Shown in pieces: positions 1 through 9,627 of a stretch of DNA of 64,000 bases (positions are counted from its first letter, which is position 1; each line of letters begins with the position of its first letter). The notes under the pieces were generated by a model. It had not been told where the DNA came from. It saw only the letters and a list, made by a program, of their open reading frames with translations, and searched no databases. The position numbers and the translations under genes were made by a program. Source of the stretch: Ligustrum vulgare (lineage: Eukaryota > Streptophyta > Magnoliopsida > Lamiales > Oleaceae). The DNA lies in contig OY743186.1 of assembly GCA_963555705.1 (NCBI GenBank), forward strand, positions 37,559,241 through 37,623,240. Reading direction: 5' to 3'.

Positions 1-936
1 TCTCTTGGTGGGTATTCAGATGAGGTAATTTGTGATGTGGTGCCAATGCAAATTAGTCATATACTGTTGGGGAGACCTTGGCAACATGAAAGAGATGTAC
101 TACATGATGGGTATACGAATAGATACAGTTTGGTAAAAGGGGGGGGAAAGTTTACTCTAATGCCACTATCTCCAACTGACGCCTTGAAAGATCAATTGAA
201 AGTGAAAAGTGAGTTTGAGGGGAAAAATAAGAGAGTTGAGGCCACGACCTCAGAAAAAGGAGAGGGAGTGGAAATTAAAGAAAAGGGAGTTGAGGCCACG
301 ACCTCAGAAAAAGGAGAGGGAGTGAAAAATAAAGAAAAGAGGGTTGAGGTTCAAACCTCAGAAAAAGGAGAGACTGAGTGCAAAAAGCAAAAGAAAAGAG
401 AGTCTACCACAAAAATGAGTCTATTTGCACTTACTCACGCTAACACACCCCTCCCCAGTTCTTTAAATTTTGTTTTACAGTTACCGAAGTCAAACCATGA
501 GCTTAAAACAGGAAAGAAACTTGTTGGCAAAAATGAGCAGCCCAAAAGTCTAAAGGATCGCACGAGGCATAAACATGATCATCGAGCCCAGGAAAGCAGG
601 AGGAATTTGAAAAGTCGATCAAAAATGGATTCGAGGTCGAATCATTTTCAAGAGAGGGAGTATGATGTGATCCGGACCAGGCATCGAAGGGCGAAGTCGA
701 GCCATCGACAATATGATAGTGATCTACGTGCAAAACGGAGCAAGTTCCGTGTTGGGATCGAGCCGAGAAGGCGAAAGGATCAAGCCGAGGCAAATAATCA
801 AGAAATTGTGCAGAAAGTGGTTCACGGCCGTAAAGACATTCCTCACGGCCGTAAAAATGGAATTGAAATTGATCACGGCCGTAACCTCCATTCTTACGGC
901 CGTAACACCAAACTGAAATTTGAGACAGAATATTAG
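1..936 (+). CDS. Partial retroelement polyprotein (protease end plus basic tail), truncated by window edge
   Basis: The frame is open from base 1 to TAG at 934-936 and is the same protein as the C-terminal part of the 1,956-3,626 ORF. It starts inside the retropepsin domain, includes the ILLGRPW motif typical of the end of plant Gypsy proteases, then a Lys/Glu-rich linker with near-repeats of the type RVEATTSEKGEG, and a basic Arg/Lys-rich tail ending in HGRK/HGRN repeats. RT, RNase H and integrase, which normally follow the linker, are missing. The tail resembles the C-terminal tail of Gypsy integrases (inference). Only two differences from the second copy were seen over 1.56 kb: T181 versus C and one T in a homopolymer. 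Confidence 0.75.
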   Translation, partial: SLGGYSDEVICDVVPMQISHILLGRPWQHERDVLHDGYTNRYSLVKGGGKFTLMPLSPTDALKDQLKVKSEFEGKNKRVEATTSEKGEGVEIKEKGVEATTSEKGEGVKNKEKRVEVQTSEKGETECKKQKKRESTTKMSLFALTHANTPLPSSLNFVLQLPKSNHELKTGKKLVGKNEQPKSLKDRTRHKHDHRAQESRRNLKSRSKMDSRSNHFQEREYDVIRTRHRRAKSSHRQYDSDLRAKRSKFRVGIEPRRRKDQAEANNQEIVQKVVHGRKDIPHGRKNGIEIDHGRNLHSYGRNTKLKFETEY

Positions 937-1559
937 TTACGGCCGTAAACTAGATATTCACGGCCGTAACTCAAGATTTTCCAGATTTTCCGGTTTTTTT
1001 TCAATTAATTTATTTCCTTTTATTATTTTAGGTTATTTTCCTAGTTTAGAATTTTAGTATAATTAGAATTCTATTTTGAGTAAATTAGATGCTAGGTTAT
1101 TTTGTTTATTTATACGCTTTTTCAATTCATTGTAAAAACAGTTTAAGATTGATTTTGAGATTAATATAGTTGAGAGAGTTTTCTCCAATTGAAAGGTTGA
1201 GGAGTCCCTTTTGTGTTCTTCAAGAACAAATCCGACCTATCAAATATTGTGGAAATATTTGTGGCGTTGTACTTACCAAATATTCGCGAGAATATTTGTG
1301 GCGTGTCCGATTAGAATCTTATCAAGGAAATTGACAAGTCCTTGTGGTGTTTCGAAAACCTTGGATCTCGATTCCGCATCGTCAATTTCTTGCGTCGTGA
1401 ATCTTGGGTCAAGGTCCTATCGTCAATCTATCTTTTAATTTCTGTTCAATTATTCGTGTTCTTGTTAATTTTCGTGTCAGATCTGATTTAGATCTTTCCT
1501 AGGTTTTAATTGTCGTTATTCCGCGTGTCCGACGAGATTCCCCGACTGGGATCGCGTCA
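1..1559. repeat. Long direct repeat, copy 1 (coding tail plus LTR)
   Basis: Matches 2,691-4,248 nearly base for base with an offset of 2,690, falling to 2,689 after one T is lost in a T-run near 995. It contains the end of the ORF and the LTR. The right end is ...TCGCGTCA. The near-identity indicates very recent duplication, or gene conversion between copies. Confidence 0.9.
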
Positions 1560-1561
1560 TC

Positions 1562-1573
1562 TGGTATCAGAGC
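1562..1573 (+). promoter_or_regulatory. Retrotransposon primer binding site (initiator tRNA-Met)
   Basis: TGGTATCAGAGC, the plant initiator-tRNA-Met complement used by most Gypsy and Copia elements, lies 2 nt after the LTR end. It fixes the element's orientation as plus. A roughly 380-nt untranslated leader follows up to the ATG at 1,956. Confidence 0.85.
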
Positions 1574-1955
1574 TTGGATCTATTTCAGATTCTTGCGTTT
1601 CTTGATTTTTCGTGTTCTTCGCGTTCTTCGTGTCAGTCATAAATTTTTCCAGTTTGATCCATAAGAGTCAGTCCCAGAAATTCAAAAGTGTTTTTCTTCT
1701 TCGTTTTTCGTCCAAATTCAGTTCCGTTTTTTCTGCCATACTCGTAGTTTAATTCTCTGGCAGATTAACAAAAAAAAAAAAAATTCGAAATTTTCCGAGA
1801 ATTTTTTTCTAATTTTTTTTTACCTTTCGTATCTTCCATAAATTCCTTGATTGTTGATCCTTGATTTGATCTTGGGTGAAATTTGAAGGGATTAAGTGTG
1901 ATACACGAGTGAAAATAAACACGAGAGGAATTTTTGTTGTCTTTGAAAGCTAACC

Positions 1956-3626
1956 ATGTCTCGCAGGGAAAAATCTCCATCAACAGGTGACCACAAGAAT
2001 TTTAAACAGATGGAGGCCATGAAGATAAAATTTGAGAGATTGATGGCTAGGATGGAAAGAAGGGAAGCAGAACTTGCTCAATGGGAAAAGGAGCAACATC
2101 AGGCGGTTTCTATGGCTAGGAGGAGTAGTAAGCGTGAAAGTCATGCTAGGTTTGGAGATGGGGTGGATGACAGGTCATTAAGGGGAAAGGAAGAAGCAAA
2201 GTCACACCGATCAAAACGGGAAAGTAGTGATCATGTTCACAAAAGGAGGGAGGAACCGACAACTAAAGGTAAAAATAATTCTGATTTCAAGCCTCTTAAG
2301 GATAAAAATATTAAGTGCTTTAAATGTTTGGAAATGGGTCACATTGCACTTGATTGTCCACTTAAAAAGGTTAGAGGTGATAGTGAAGGGGCTAAAAGTG
2401 TTGTGGTGGATGAGTCAATTATTGATAGGCGTGCTCTTAGCATTAGACGTAAGATGGATGTTGTGGGTAATGTGGATGAGCAGAAGGATAATATTTTTCG
2501 CACTAGATGCTTAGTGAATGAAAAAGTTTGTAGCTTGGTGATTGACGGGAGAAGTTGTACTAATGTAGTTAGTACAATGTTGGTGGAAAAATTAGGCTTA
2601 CCTTTAACGAAACATCAAACTCCTTATAAATTACAATGGTTGACTGAGTCGGGGGAAGTTAAGGTGAAGAGACAGGCCTTGGTGAATTTTTCTCTTGGTG
2701 GGTATTCAGATGAGGTAATTTGTGATGTGGTGCCAATGCAAATTAGTCATATACTGTTGGGGAGACCTTGGCAACATGAAAGAGATGTACTACATGATGG
2801 GTATACGAATAGATACAGTTTGGTAAAAGGGGGGGGAAAGTTTACTCTAATGCCACTATCTCCAACTGACGCCCTGAAAGATCAATTGAAAGTGAAAAGT
2901 GAGTTTGAGGGGAAAAATAAGAGAGTTGAGGCCACGACCTCAGAAAAAGGAGAGGGAGTGGAAATTAAAGAAAAGGGAGTTGAGGCCACGACCTCAGAAA
3001 AAGGAGAGGGAGTGAAAAATAAAGAAAAGAGGGTTGAGGTTCAAACCTCAGAAAAAGGAGAGACTGAGTGCAAAAAGCAAAAGAAAAGAGAGTCTACCAC
3101 AAAAATGAGTCTATTTGCACTTACTCACGCTAACACACCCCTCCCCAGTTCTTTAAATTTTGTTTTACAGTTACCGAAGTCAAACCATGAGCTTAAAACA
3201 GGAAAGAAACTTGTTGGCAAAAATGAGCAGCCCAAAAGTCTAAAGGATCGCACGAGGCATAAACATGATCATCGAGCCCAGGAAAGCAGGAGGAATTTGA
3301 AAAGTCGATCAAAAATGGATTCGAGGTCGAATCATTTTCAAGAGAGGGAGTATGATGTGATCCGGACCAGGCATCGAAGGGCGAAGTCGAGCCATCGACA
3401 ATATGATAGTGATCTACGTGCAAAACGGAGCAAGTTCCGTGTTGGGATCGAGCCGAGAAGGCGAAAGGATCAAGCCGAGGCAAATAATCAAGAAATTGTG
3501 CAGAAAGTGGTTCACGGCCGTAAAGACATTCCTCACGGCCGTAAAAATGGAATTGAAATTGATCACGGCCGTAACCTCCATTCTTACGGCCGTAACACCA
3601 AACTGAAATTTGAGACAGAATATTAG
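1956..3626 (+). CDS. Gypsy-type zinc-knuckle/protease protein without RT or integrase
   Basis: An intact 556-codon ORF. Residues about 1-60 form a charged helical region. Residues about 121-134 form a CCHC zinc knuckle (CFKCLEMGHIALDC). A retropepsin-like domain follows, with active-site segment IDGRSC near residue 195 and the ILLGRPW motif about 75 residues later. The rest is a Lys/Glu linker and a basic tail. No capsid domain is seen between the N-terminal helix and the knuckle, and RT-RNase H-integrase are missing, as if two internal deletions left a continuous frame. It could supply RNA binding and proteolysis but depends on other elements for reverse transcription. The active-site triad normally reads D-T/S-G; here it is D-G-R, as in many plant Gypsy copies, so activity is uncertain. 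Confidence 0.8.
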   Translation: MSRREKSPSTGDHKNFKQMEAMKIKFERLMARMERREAELAQWEKEQHQAVSMARRSSKRESHARFGDGVDDRSLRGKEEAKSHRSKRESSDHVHKRREEPTTKGKNNSDFKPLKDKNIKCFKCLEMGHIALDCPLKKVRGDSEGAKSVVVDESIIDRRALSIRRKMDVVGNVDEQKDNIFRTRCLVNEKVCSLVIDGRSCTNVVSTMLVEKLGLPLTKHQTPYKLQWLTESGEVKVKRQALVNFSLGGYSDEVICDVVPMQISHILLGRPWQHERDVLHDGYTNRYSLVKGGGKFTLMPLSPTDALKDQLKVKSEFEGKNKRVEATTSEKGEGVEIKEKGVEATTSEKGEGVKNKEKRVEVQTSEKGETECKKQKKRESTTKMSLFALTHANTPLPSSLNFVLQLPKSNHELKTGKKLVGKNEQPKSLKDRTRHKHDHRAQESRRNLKSRSKMDSRSNHFQEREYDVIRTRHRRAKSSHRQYDSDLRAKRSKFRVGIEPRRRKDQAEANNQEIVQKVVHGRKDIPHGRKNGIEIDHGRNLHSYGRNTKLKFETEY

Positions 3627-4248
3627 TTACGGCCGTAAACTAGATATTCACGGCCGTAACTCAAGATTTTCCAGATTTTCCGGTTTTTTTCAATTAATTT
3701 ATTTCCTTTTATTATTTTAGGTTATTTTCCTAGTTTAGAATTTTAGTATAATTAGAATTCTATTTTGAGTAAATTAGATGCTAGGTTATTTTGTTTATTT
3801 ATACGCTTTTTCAATTCATTGTAAAAACAGTTTAAGATTGATTTTGAGATTAATATAGTTGAGAGAGTTTTCTCCAATTGAAAGGTTGAGGAGTCCCTTT
3901 TGTGTTCTTCAAGAACAAATCCGACCTATCAAATATTGTGGAAATATTTGTGGCGTTGTACTTACCAAATATTCGCGAGAATATTTGTGGCGTGTCCGAT
4001 TAGAATCTTATCAAGGAAATTGACAAGTCCTTGTGGTGTTTCGAAAACCTTGGATCTCGATTCCGCATCGTCAATTTCTTGCGTCGTGAATCTTGGGTCA
4101 AGGTCCTATCGTCAATCTATCTTTTAATTTCTGTTCAATTATTCGTGTTCTTGTTAATTTTCGTGTCAGATCTGATTTAGATCTTTCCTAGGTTTTAATT
4201 GTCGTTATTCCGCGTGTCCGACGAGATTCCCCGACTGGGATCGCGTCA
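2691..4248. repeat. Long direct repeat, copy 2 (coding tail plus 3' LTR)
   Basis: Second copy of the 1-1,559 repeat. It ends at CA 4,247-4,248 and is followed directly by pararetroviral RT sequence. The first five flanking bases, GTACC, should be the target-site duplication; the matching left flank lies outside the window. Confidence 0.9.
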
Positions 4249-6718
4249 GTACCACAAGGATTTTATGAATGGAATGTATTACCTTTTGGATTTAAAAATA
4301 GTCCAGGAGAATTCCAAAGGTACATGGATAAAATATTTAAAGATTATTATCATTTTATTACAGTATATATTGATGATGTTCTTATTTACTCTGAAACCAG
4401 ACAAGAACACTTAAAACATCTAAATATTTTTATAGATATTTGTTGAGTGCATTTTACATGCATATTTCATATATTTTTTAGTAATACTCTTGGAGTAATT
4501 TGGACAAATACCTACTTAATTGTGCATATTTTGTGGTTAAATAGGTCTTACAATCAACTTCAGGGAGAAAACACAAGATGGAAGCTAAATGAAAGATTTA
4601 TTGAAGAAATTGAGGAGAAAAGAGTCAAATCCGTCAAAGAGTCAAAGTTTGGGGACCAACTTGATCTACACTGAAAAATGGAGGACCTAAATTGCAATTA
4701 AAAGAAGATCAAGCTGCAAGACATCACTCAGAGGAACCACGCGATCGCGTGGCTATGCACAGGTCGCGTTCGCGATATTGGCCAAAAATCCAACCCGAGA
4801 CAAAAAGGGCAACCACGCGATCGCGAGGCAGTCAACCACGCGATCGCGAGGTCAAAATATTGAGTGATAATCTGGGCCGACCCGGTGCGGCCCAAAAGCT
4901 GTTATACGCGGATCTACGCGATTTGGGTGTATTTTTGAGTGATTTTGGGTATTTTGAAAGCATTCTTTACCTTTTGGAACTCAAGAAACCCTAGGCTCTC
5001 TCTTTTCTCTCTTTTTACTCTCTTTTTATCTTGTAATTTCTCTTGATTTTGTATAGTTTAGTTGATGAATATTGATTAAGGGGAGAAATACCTAAGTCAT
5101 TGTGGAAGAATATTGATATTTTGAAGCTTGGCTCATTGGTTGAGGGAAGTATTTATTGCTTAATCTTCATATTTCTCTATTTACTTTAATCTATTGTTGA
5201 AATGATGTATTTAATTCTTGAATTTTATTGTTATTTCACTATGGACTAAACTTTTTTGTGTTGGGATTATTGATGAAGCTTGACCTAGCTTGGTTGATTT
5301 TCATGCTTGTTTTAAGAATTTAAGCTATTTATTATCTTGTGCCTTTATTGTTGTATTTATTGACTAGCATTTATTGTGGCCACATTTATGCTTAGGTTTC
5401 ATGGGATGTGCAATTATTGAGAAATTGTTGTGTATTCTAGATCAATACAATATTTGCTCTAGGTTCTTGTTTAGGATAGAGATATACCTAAAACCCTAGA
5501 TGACCCATTGAGCTATTTTCATAAAGGTTTAATGCAATTGGTGTGTTTTTAATCGACATAGAGATATAGTAGGTTAATGCCACTAATTATGGTTGATTTC
5601 ACTCGAGAGAGGTAATTGGCTAAGCTTGGAAAATCGGGTCTAACATGATTAATGAATTGCATTTCTATTTACTTGTTGTGAATTCAATTAGGTAATGGTC
5701 AAGTGGAATCAAGAATCCCAACACTCCTTTATCATCTATTCATCACCATTTTCTAGTTATTTATTTACATTTGCAACTTTAATTCTAGTACGAGAACATT
5801 CTCAAACAAATCTTTATTGTGTGTTTTTCTTGTTAAAATTAATTATATTAGAGTGTAATTGAAATAGACAATCATTGTGGGATCGATAAACCGGACTCAA
5901 TTAGTCAACTATCACTTGTATGCGACTCGTGCACTTGCGGTGTGTTTCTAGTGAACAATATTGTAAGGAATAATGGAATTATATTATTAGCTACAAAAAT
6001 GGAAATAGCTAAAGAAAAGGTAGAATTTTTGGGATCTATAATAAGCCAAGAAGGAATAAAACTCCAAAAACATATTGGTACAAAAATACAAGAATTTGTC
6101 AATCATATAAAAGATAAAACACAATTACAAAGCTTTTTAGGACTTGTAAACCAGACTAGGAAATATGTACCTAACTTAGCAAAACATTTAATCTCATTAC
6201 AAAAAAGATTAAAAGGAAAAACTAGATGGACACCTTGGTCTAAAGACGAAGAAGAAGAAGTACAAAAAATTAAAGATCTTTGTAAAGAATTACCAGAATT
6301 AGAATTACGCAAAAAAGAATGTGATTGAATTTTAGAAACCGATGCATGCGAAACAGCATGGAGAGCAGTACTTAAATATATTTATCCAAATGAGGATGAA
6401 GAAAGAATTGCACAGTACACTAGTGGCAGTTTTACTCAAACTCAAACTAATTATCATATAAATGAAAAAGAATTATTAGCTGTAAAATTTGCTATTAAAA
6501 AGTTTGAATTATTTATTGTTACTACAAAATTCAAAATTAGAACAGATAATACACAAGTCAAATATTGGTTAACTAAAGAAATTGATCCAACTATTACAAA
6601 TAAAAGGTTAATTAGATGGCAAGTAGAACTTAGCCATTATGATTTTGAAATTATTCATATTAAGGGTACTGACAATGTTATTGCAGATTATTTATCAAGA
6701 CATGGAAGACATACTTAA
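4249..6718 (+). pseudogene. Endogenous caulimovirid reverse transcriptase-RNase H (broken)
   Basis: The reading frame enters in the middle of the RT palm and shows the catalytic YIDDV box near 4,360. It is interrupted by a solo LTR (4,441-5,957 plus one TSD copy) and resumes in the same phase at 5,963 with the RT thumb/connection (FLG...SQEG-type segment). An in-frame TGA stands at 6,326-6,328. The RNase H domain follows in the same frame (ETDA near 6,337, a NEKELLAVKFA segment, and the DNVIADYLSR end) and stops at TAA 6,716-6,718. The N-terminal polyprotein and the first half of RT are absent, replaced by the LTR element on the left. Caulimoviridae fits better than Ty3/Gypsy because no integrase follows and a transactivator-like ORF, pararetroviral promoter and small ORF come next. 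Confidence 0.8.
4441..5957. mobile_element. Solo LTR inside the caulimovirid RT, TSD ATATT
   Basis: 1,517 bp beginning TGTTGAG and ending GTGAACA (TGTT/AACA termini), flanked by the 5-bp duplication ATATT at 4,436-4,440 and 5,958-5,962. The RT frame is continuous on either side. There is no PBS, no polypurine tract and no coding domain, so this is an LTR left by recombination between two LTRs. It contains GC-rich CACGCGATCGCG repeats around 4,738-4,850. The parent family is not identified. Confidence 0.85.
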
Positions 6719-7803
6719 GAAAGTAGAAGAAATTAACTTGGCTATGGGTCAAATGAATATCAACTATTCAAATCTATTCAACCATGTGAATACTTGCATG
6801 GTACAGATTGTACAAACTAACAGTGAACTAGCCTTTTACAAGTCAAGGGTTAATTCTCTTGAGGAAATATACAAAGGAGGATCCTAATCCTTTCCAGTAA
6901 AGAATTTATCTGTAGGACTTCCTATTGAGGAAGAAGTATCTAAAGTATCAATTATTGGAAGTTCGTCTTCCAAAGCTATTAGCAAAACTATTGAACCATC
7001 TAAAGAAACTTTTTTAGAAGCTGCGAAGAAACCAGCAGTCGCAACAAAGGAACTATCAGAAAAGGAGAAAGTTATGAAGAAACTTAAGACATTCTTGAAG
7101 TATGTGGAGTATCTAAACAAGAGGACAAAAGAAGGAGAATGGCTAAGGACAAAGCCATCAAAAAATCAATAAAGCAATTATTTTTCCAGGAGCAGAACCA
7201 AGAACAGTCAGGGGACTGTTTGACCAAGGACTTATTCAGTGCATCTACCCTAGCAAGGATATGAAGGAAATATCATTATTACCTAATTCTATCAAGGCAG
7301 CAGTTAAAACATATTTTGGAATTACCAAAGCTGAAAAGATCTATGTCAGGATTTACTCAGCCATTCCAGAATTTATTGATGAAGAATTTCTAAGGGCAGA
7401 ACATATTGTAAAACTTGGAGTAACTAGCAAAGATATTCTTTCAGAACCAGAAATAAAACCATTTAACAAAGAGGAACAAATACAAGCTATTCCAGAAAAA
7501 AGGGCACTGGGATTTAGAGTAATGTATACCGAATTAAGGGATACCCTTACACAAACTAATGTTTGGGTATATGAATCTAATGATGACAAATTATTGATCT
7601 ACAGTATTGCAAGAATTAATCAAGTTAATTGTCAATTATGGAAATTAAGAGAATATGCTGAGAATATACTTGTCAGCAATTTGGATCTTAGCAAATGAGC
7701 CTATGAATATCTACATCACCTAATGGAGGTAGAAACGGGTCACAAATGTAATAATTGTGGGGACCTACTCAACTATAATGAAGATGAAGCCTACCTTGTC
7801 TGA
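6702..7803 (+). pseudogene. Caulimovirid transactivator/viroplasmin-like ORF (degraded)
   Basis: The start codon overlaps the RT-RNase H stop (ATG 6,702; stop 6,716-6,718), the compact spacing usual in caulimovirids. The first 60 residues are predicted coiled coil. A TAA at 6,885 breaks the frame, which continues to TAA near 7,170. A frameshift moves into the frame carrying the best-preserved part (7,176-7,695), including the segment ISLLPNSIKAAVKTYF. A TGA at 7,696 is followed in frame by about 35 further codons with a C-x2-C segment (HKCNNCGDLL), ending at 7,803. Assignment to the transactivator family rests on position and general character, so it is moderate. It is not functional as it stands. 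Confidence 0.55.
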
Positions 7804-7964
7804 ACATGAATTATTCAAGGCATGGGGGTCCAGACCCATGTGAAACTTTAGAAAAGTAGCAAAAATTATTGTAACTTTAGCTTTACTTTATCTACTTTAA
7901 ATCTTAGCCAAGTATGTAAAAGATAGGGAATATTATCTTGTTCCCCAGCTTTGCTTTTACCAAC

Positions 7965-8028
7965 TATAAAAGGAGGAGTCTCTCCTCATTGTAGGCATCC
8001 GAAAATCATACTAGTTTTCAGCAATAAA
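7965..8028 (+). promoter_or_regulatory. Pararetroviral intergenic promoter: TATA box and poly(A) signal
   Basis: TATAAAAGG at 7,965-7,973 is followed by AATAAA at 8,023-8,028. A TATA box with a poly(A) signal shortly downstream, lying between the last and first ORFs, is the arrangement of the caulimovirid pregenomic promoter, where RNA passes the poly(A) signal once. The intergenic region runs about 7,804-8,682. I did not find an exact tRNA-Met primer site in it. Confidence 0.65.
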
Positions 8029-8682
8029 AATCTATATTCTCTCTATCTATTTTCTTTTCATTCCTAGTTCAAAATTTTCTTTCATCAAACCAATCCAGAA
8101 GCAATTAGCAGAAGGTATGAGTAACTAAACTTCTCATAGATATATATGAAGTCATAAAATAGTTAGTAATACTCTATTTATTTATGAGTCCATAAGTTTA
8201 TTCTTTATAAAACTTTTGTTAAAAGAGTACATCCAGAGGTAGGAAACGAAACTGGATTGTGCTGAACCTCTTTGAAGTGTTTGTTTAAGTGTTAAACAGA
8301 AAGTGTTGGAATAAGTCTTTCGAGCATCATTTAATGCGTAAGTCTTTTGAGCAGCAACGATCTTCTATGAAGATGTGTTTAATACTTAGATAAATAACCG
8401 AAGAGTATTTGGTCAAAAATCTTTTAAAATCAGATTTACAAAGAAGTATGATGGACCCATAGATAGAAAGAAGTATTATTAATTATTTATGATGGATTAT
8501 ATATCGTCTTTTTTATTAATATTATCCAAGTACTGTTATCATAGTCTTAAATTTATCATTTTGTTTATATCTCTTGCATGTTTTTACATATGTTGAAAAT
8601 TTGTTTTTATTATTCCAAGAATTAACTATTTGAAGAGGATTTGAATTAATAGCTTAAATCTAAATATTTAGTTTTATAATTT

Positions 8683-9018
8683 ATGAATTCAGAACATTTA
8701 ATAGAATTAAATCCTTCAGAAGTAAACGATTTTAAGTACTTAAGAGAAGAAACAATTAAACAATTAGAAATTATAAGAGAAGATTTAGGAAGATTTTATA
8801 ATTTATTAGACTACGCAATAAAAGAACCCTCATTTACAGATTTTTCACAATTTACTAGAATTATAGTAAATAAAGGAAGAATAATTAGTGATATAGAGAA
8901 AAAAATTGAAGAATTAAATATAATTATTGAAGAAAAGAGTTTAACATATAATAATATATATTACACATTTTACGTAAACAATAAATTTAGAAATATAGTC
9001 ATAACATCAGAAAACTAA
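8683..9018 (+). CDS. Small first ORF of the caulimovirid relic (hypothetical)
   Basis: An intact 111-codon, AT-rich ORF downstream of the pararetroviral promoter. It is predicted largely helical, with several Leu/Ile/Glu heptad-like stretches and no signal peptide. It shares the extreme A/T third-position bias of the RT and transactivator segments, which supports common viral origin. Small helical proteins at this position occur in several caulimovirid genera, but I cannot assign a function. Its position after the intergenic promoter shows that the relic spans the circular-genome junction. Confidence 0.5.
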   Translation: MNSEHLIELNPSEVNDFKYLREETIKQLEIIREDLGRFYNLLDYAIKEPSFTDFSQFTRIIVNKGRIISDIEKKIEELNIIIEEKSLTYNNIYYTFYVNNKFRNIVITSEN

Positions 9019-9117
9019 AAATTATAACTAAAAGGATAACATAGTAATTGAACATTCAAAATTTTTATCTTTTAGCCGTTAGTACAACTGTTAGTACAGT
9101 TTGTTAGTACATATAGC

Positions 9118-9615
9118 AAGGTCCTTTTTTGATACCCAATAAATCCGGGCGATGATGTAAAACAGTTGTGGGAATATAACGACACCTCGATAGATAGTTC
9201 GGCTCGATAACGACACGGGGCCACTCGAAGTGACTTAATTGATAGTTGCTCGTGGCCCACTTGGACGACCCATTTGTGGTGATTTATTGGGTCATAGCAT
9301 TTGGACTTGGTTTTACCTTGGGCTTGGGACTTATATGGTTTGGCCCATTTATTGGTGCCCTTAGCCCAAACCTTATATATCTGGCGTTTGCTCCTTATTC
9401 TGGTGGCTAAAACCTGAGAATTTTGAATTTATAGAGAGAGAGAACGTGACTTGGAGCCTAGCTTGGTAGCCTCCACTGTTATTCACTTTCTTCTTCTTCT
9501 TCTTACATTGGTGTAACCAAGAAGTGTGTTGTTGAGTCGAGCTTAGAATCGAGGTGTCGTATTGGAATGCTTACTGAGCCCGAGGTGTATCAAGGATTCA
9601 ACTATATTTTCAACA
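9118..9615 (+). repeat. 5' LTR of the gag-only Copia-type element
   Basis: Aligns with 12,285-12,782 at a constant offset of 3,167 from 9,125 onward with few substitutions (for example ACCCAAT versus ACTCAAT, CTTATTCTG versus CTTAGTCTG). It ends TTCAACA. The first bases are altered relative to the 3' LTR. TATATA near 9,376 is a candidate promoter element. Confidence 0.8.
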
Positions 9616-9627
9616 TGGTATCAAAGC
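9616..9627 (+). promoter_or_regulatory. Primer binding site of the Copia-type element
   Basis: TGGTATCAAAGC directly follows the LTR end. It differs from the initiator tRNA-Met complement at one position (A for G), a common variant in plant Copia elements. Confidence 0.75.

Larger units (their letters stand above)
1..4248 (+). mobile_element. Gypsy-type LTR retroelement lacking RT and integrase, tandem LTR arrangement
   Basis: The order is protease/tail-LTR-PBS-leader-zinc knuckle/protease/tail-LTR, so sequence upstream of the first LTR is itself internal sequence of the same element. This is a tandem (shared-LTR) arrangement cut by the window edge. LTR 3' ends are set by the CA just before the PBS (1,559) and by the abrupt switch to caulimovirid RT at 4,249. 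The LTR 5' boundary cannot be fixed because both copies are preceded by identical coding DNA; it probably lies between about 937 and 1,100, and a TTTATA box sits near 1,108. No capsid, RT, RNase H or integrase is present, so the element is non-autonomous. The insertion target is the pararetroviral RT. Confidence 0.8.

Noticed and set aside
177..1559. TGACGC at 177 and GCGTCA at 1,559 as the two LTR ends (purine run 137-150 as polypurine tract)
   Set aside because: The inverted hexamers are suggestive, but 177 lies inside conserved protease-RT linker coding sequence, and the purine run encodes conserved residues. An LTR start there is less likely than one after the ORF stop.
8040..8680. tRNA-Met primer site for the caulimovirid in the intergenic region
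   Set aside because: No convincing TGGTATCAGAGC match was found here; it may be degraded or lie elsewhere.
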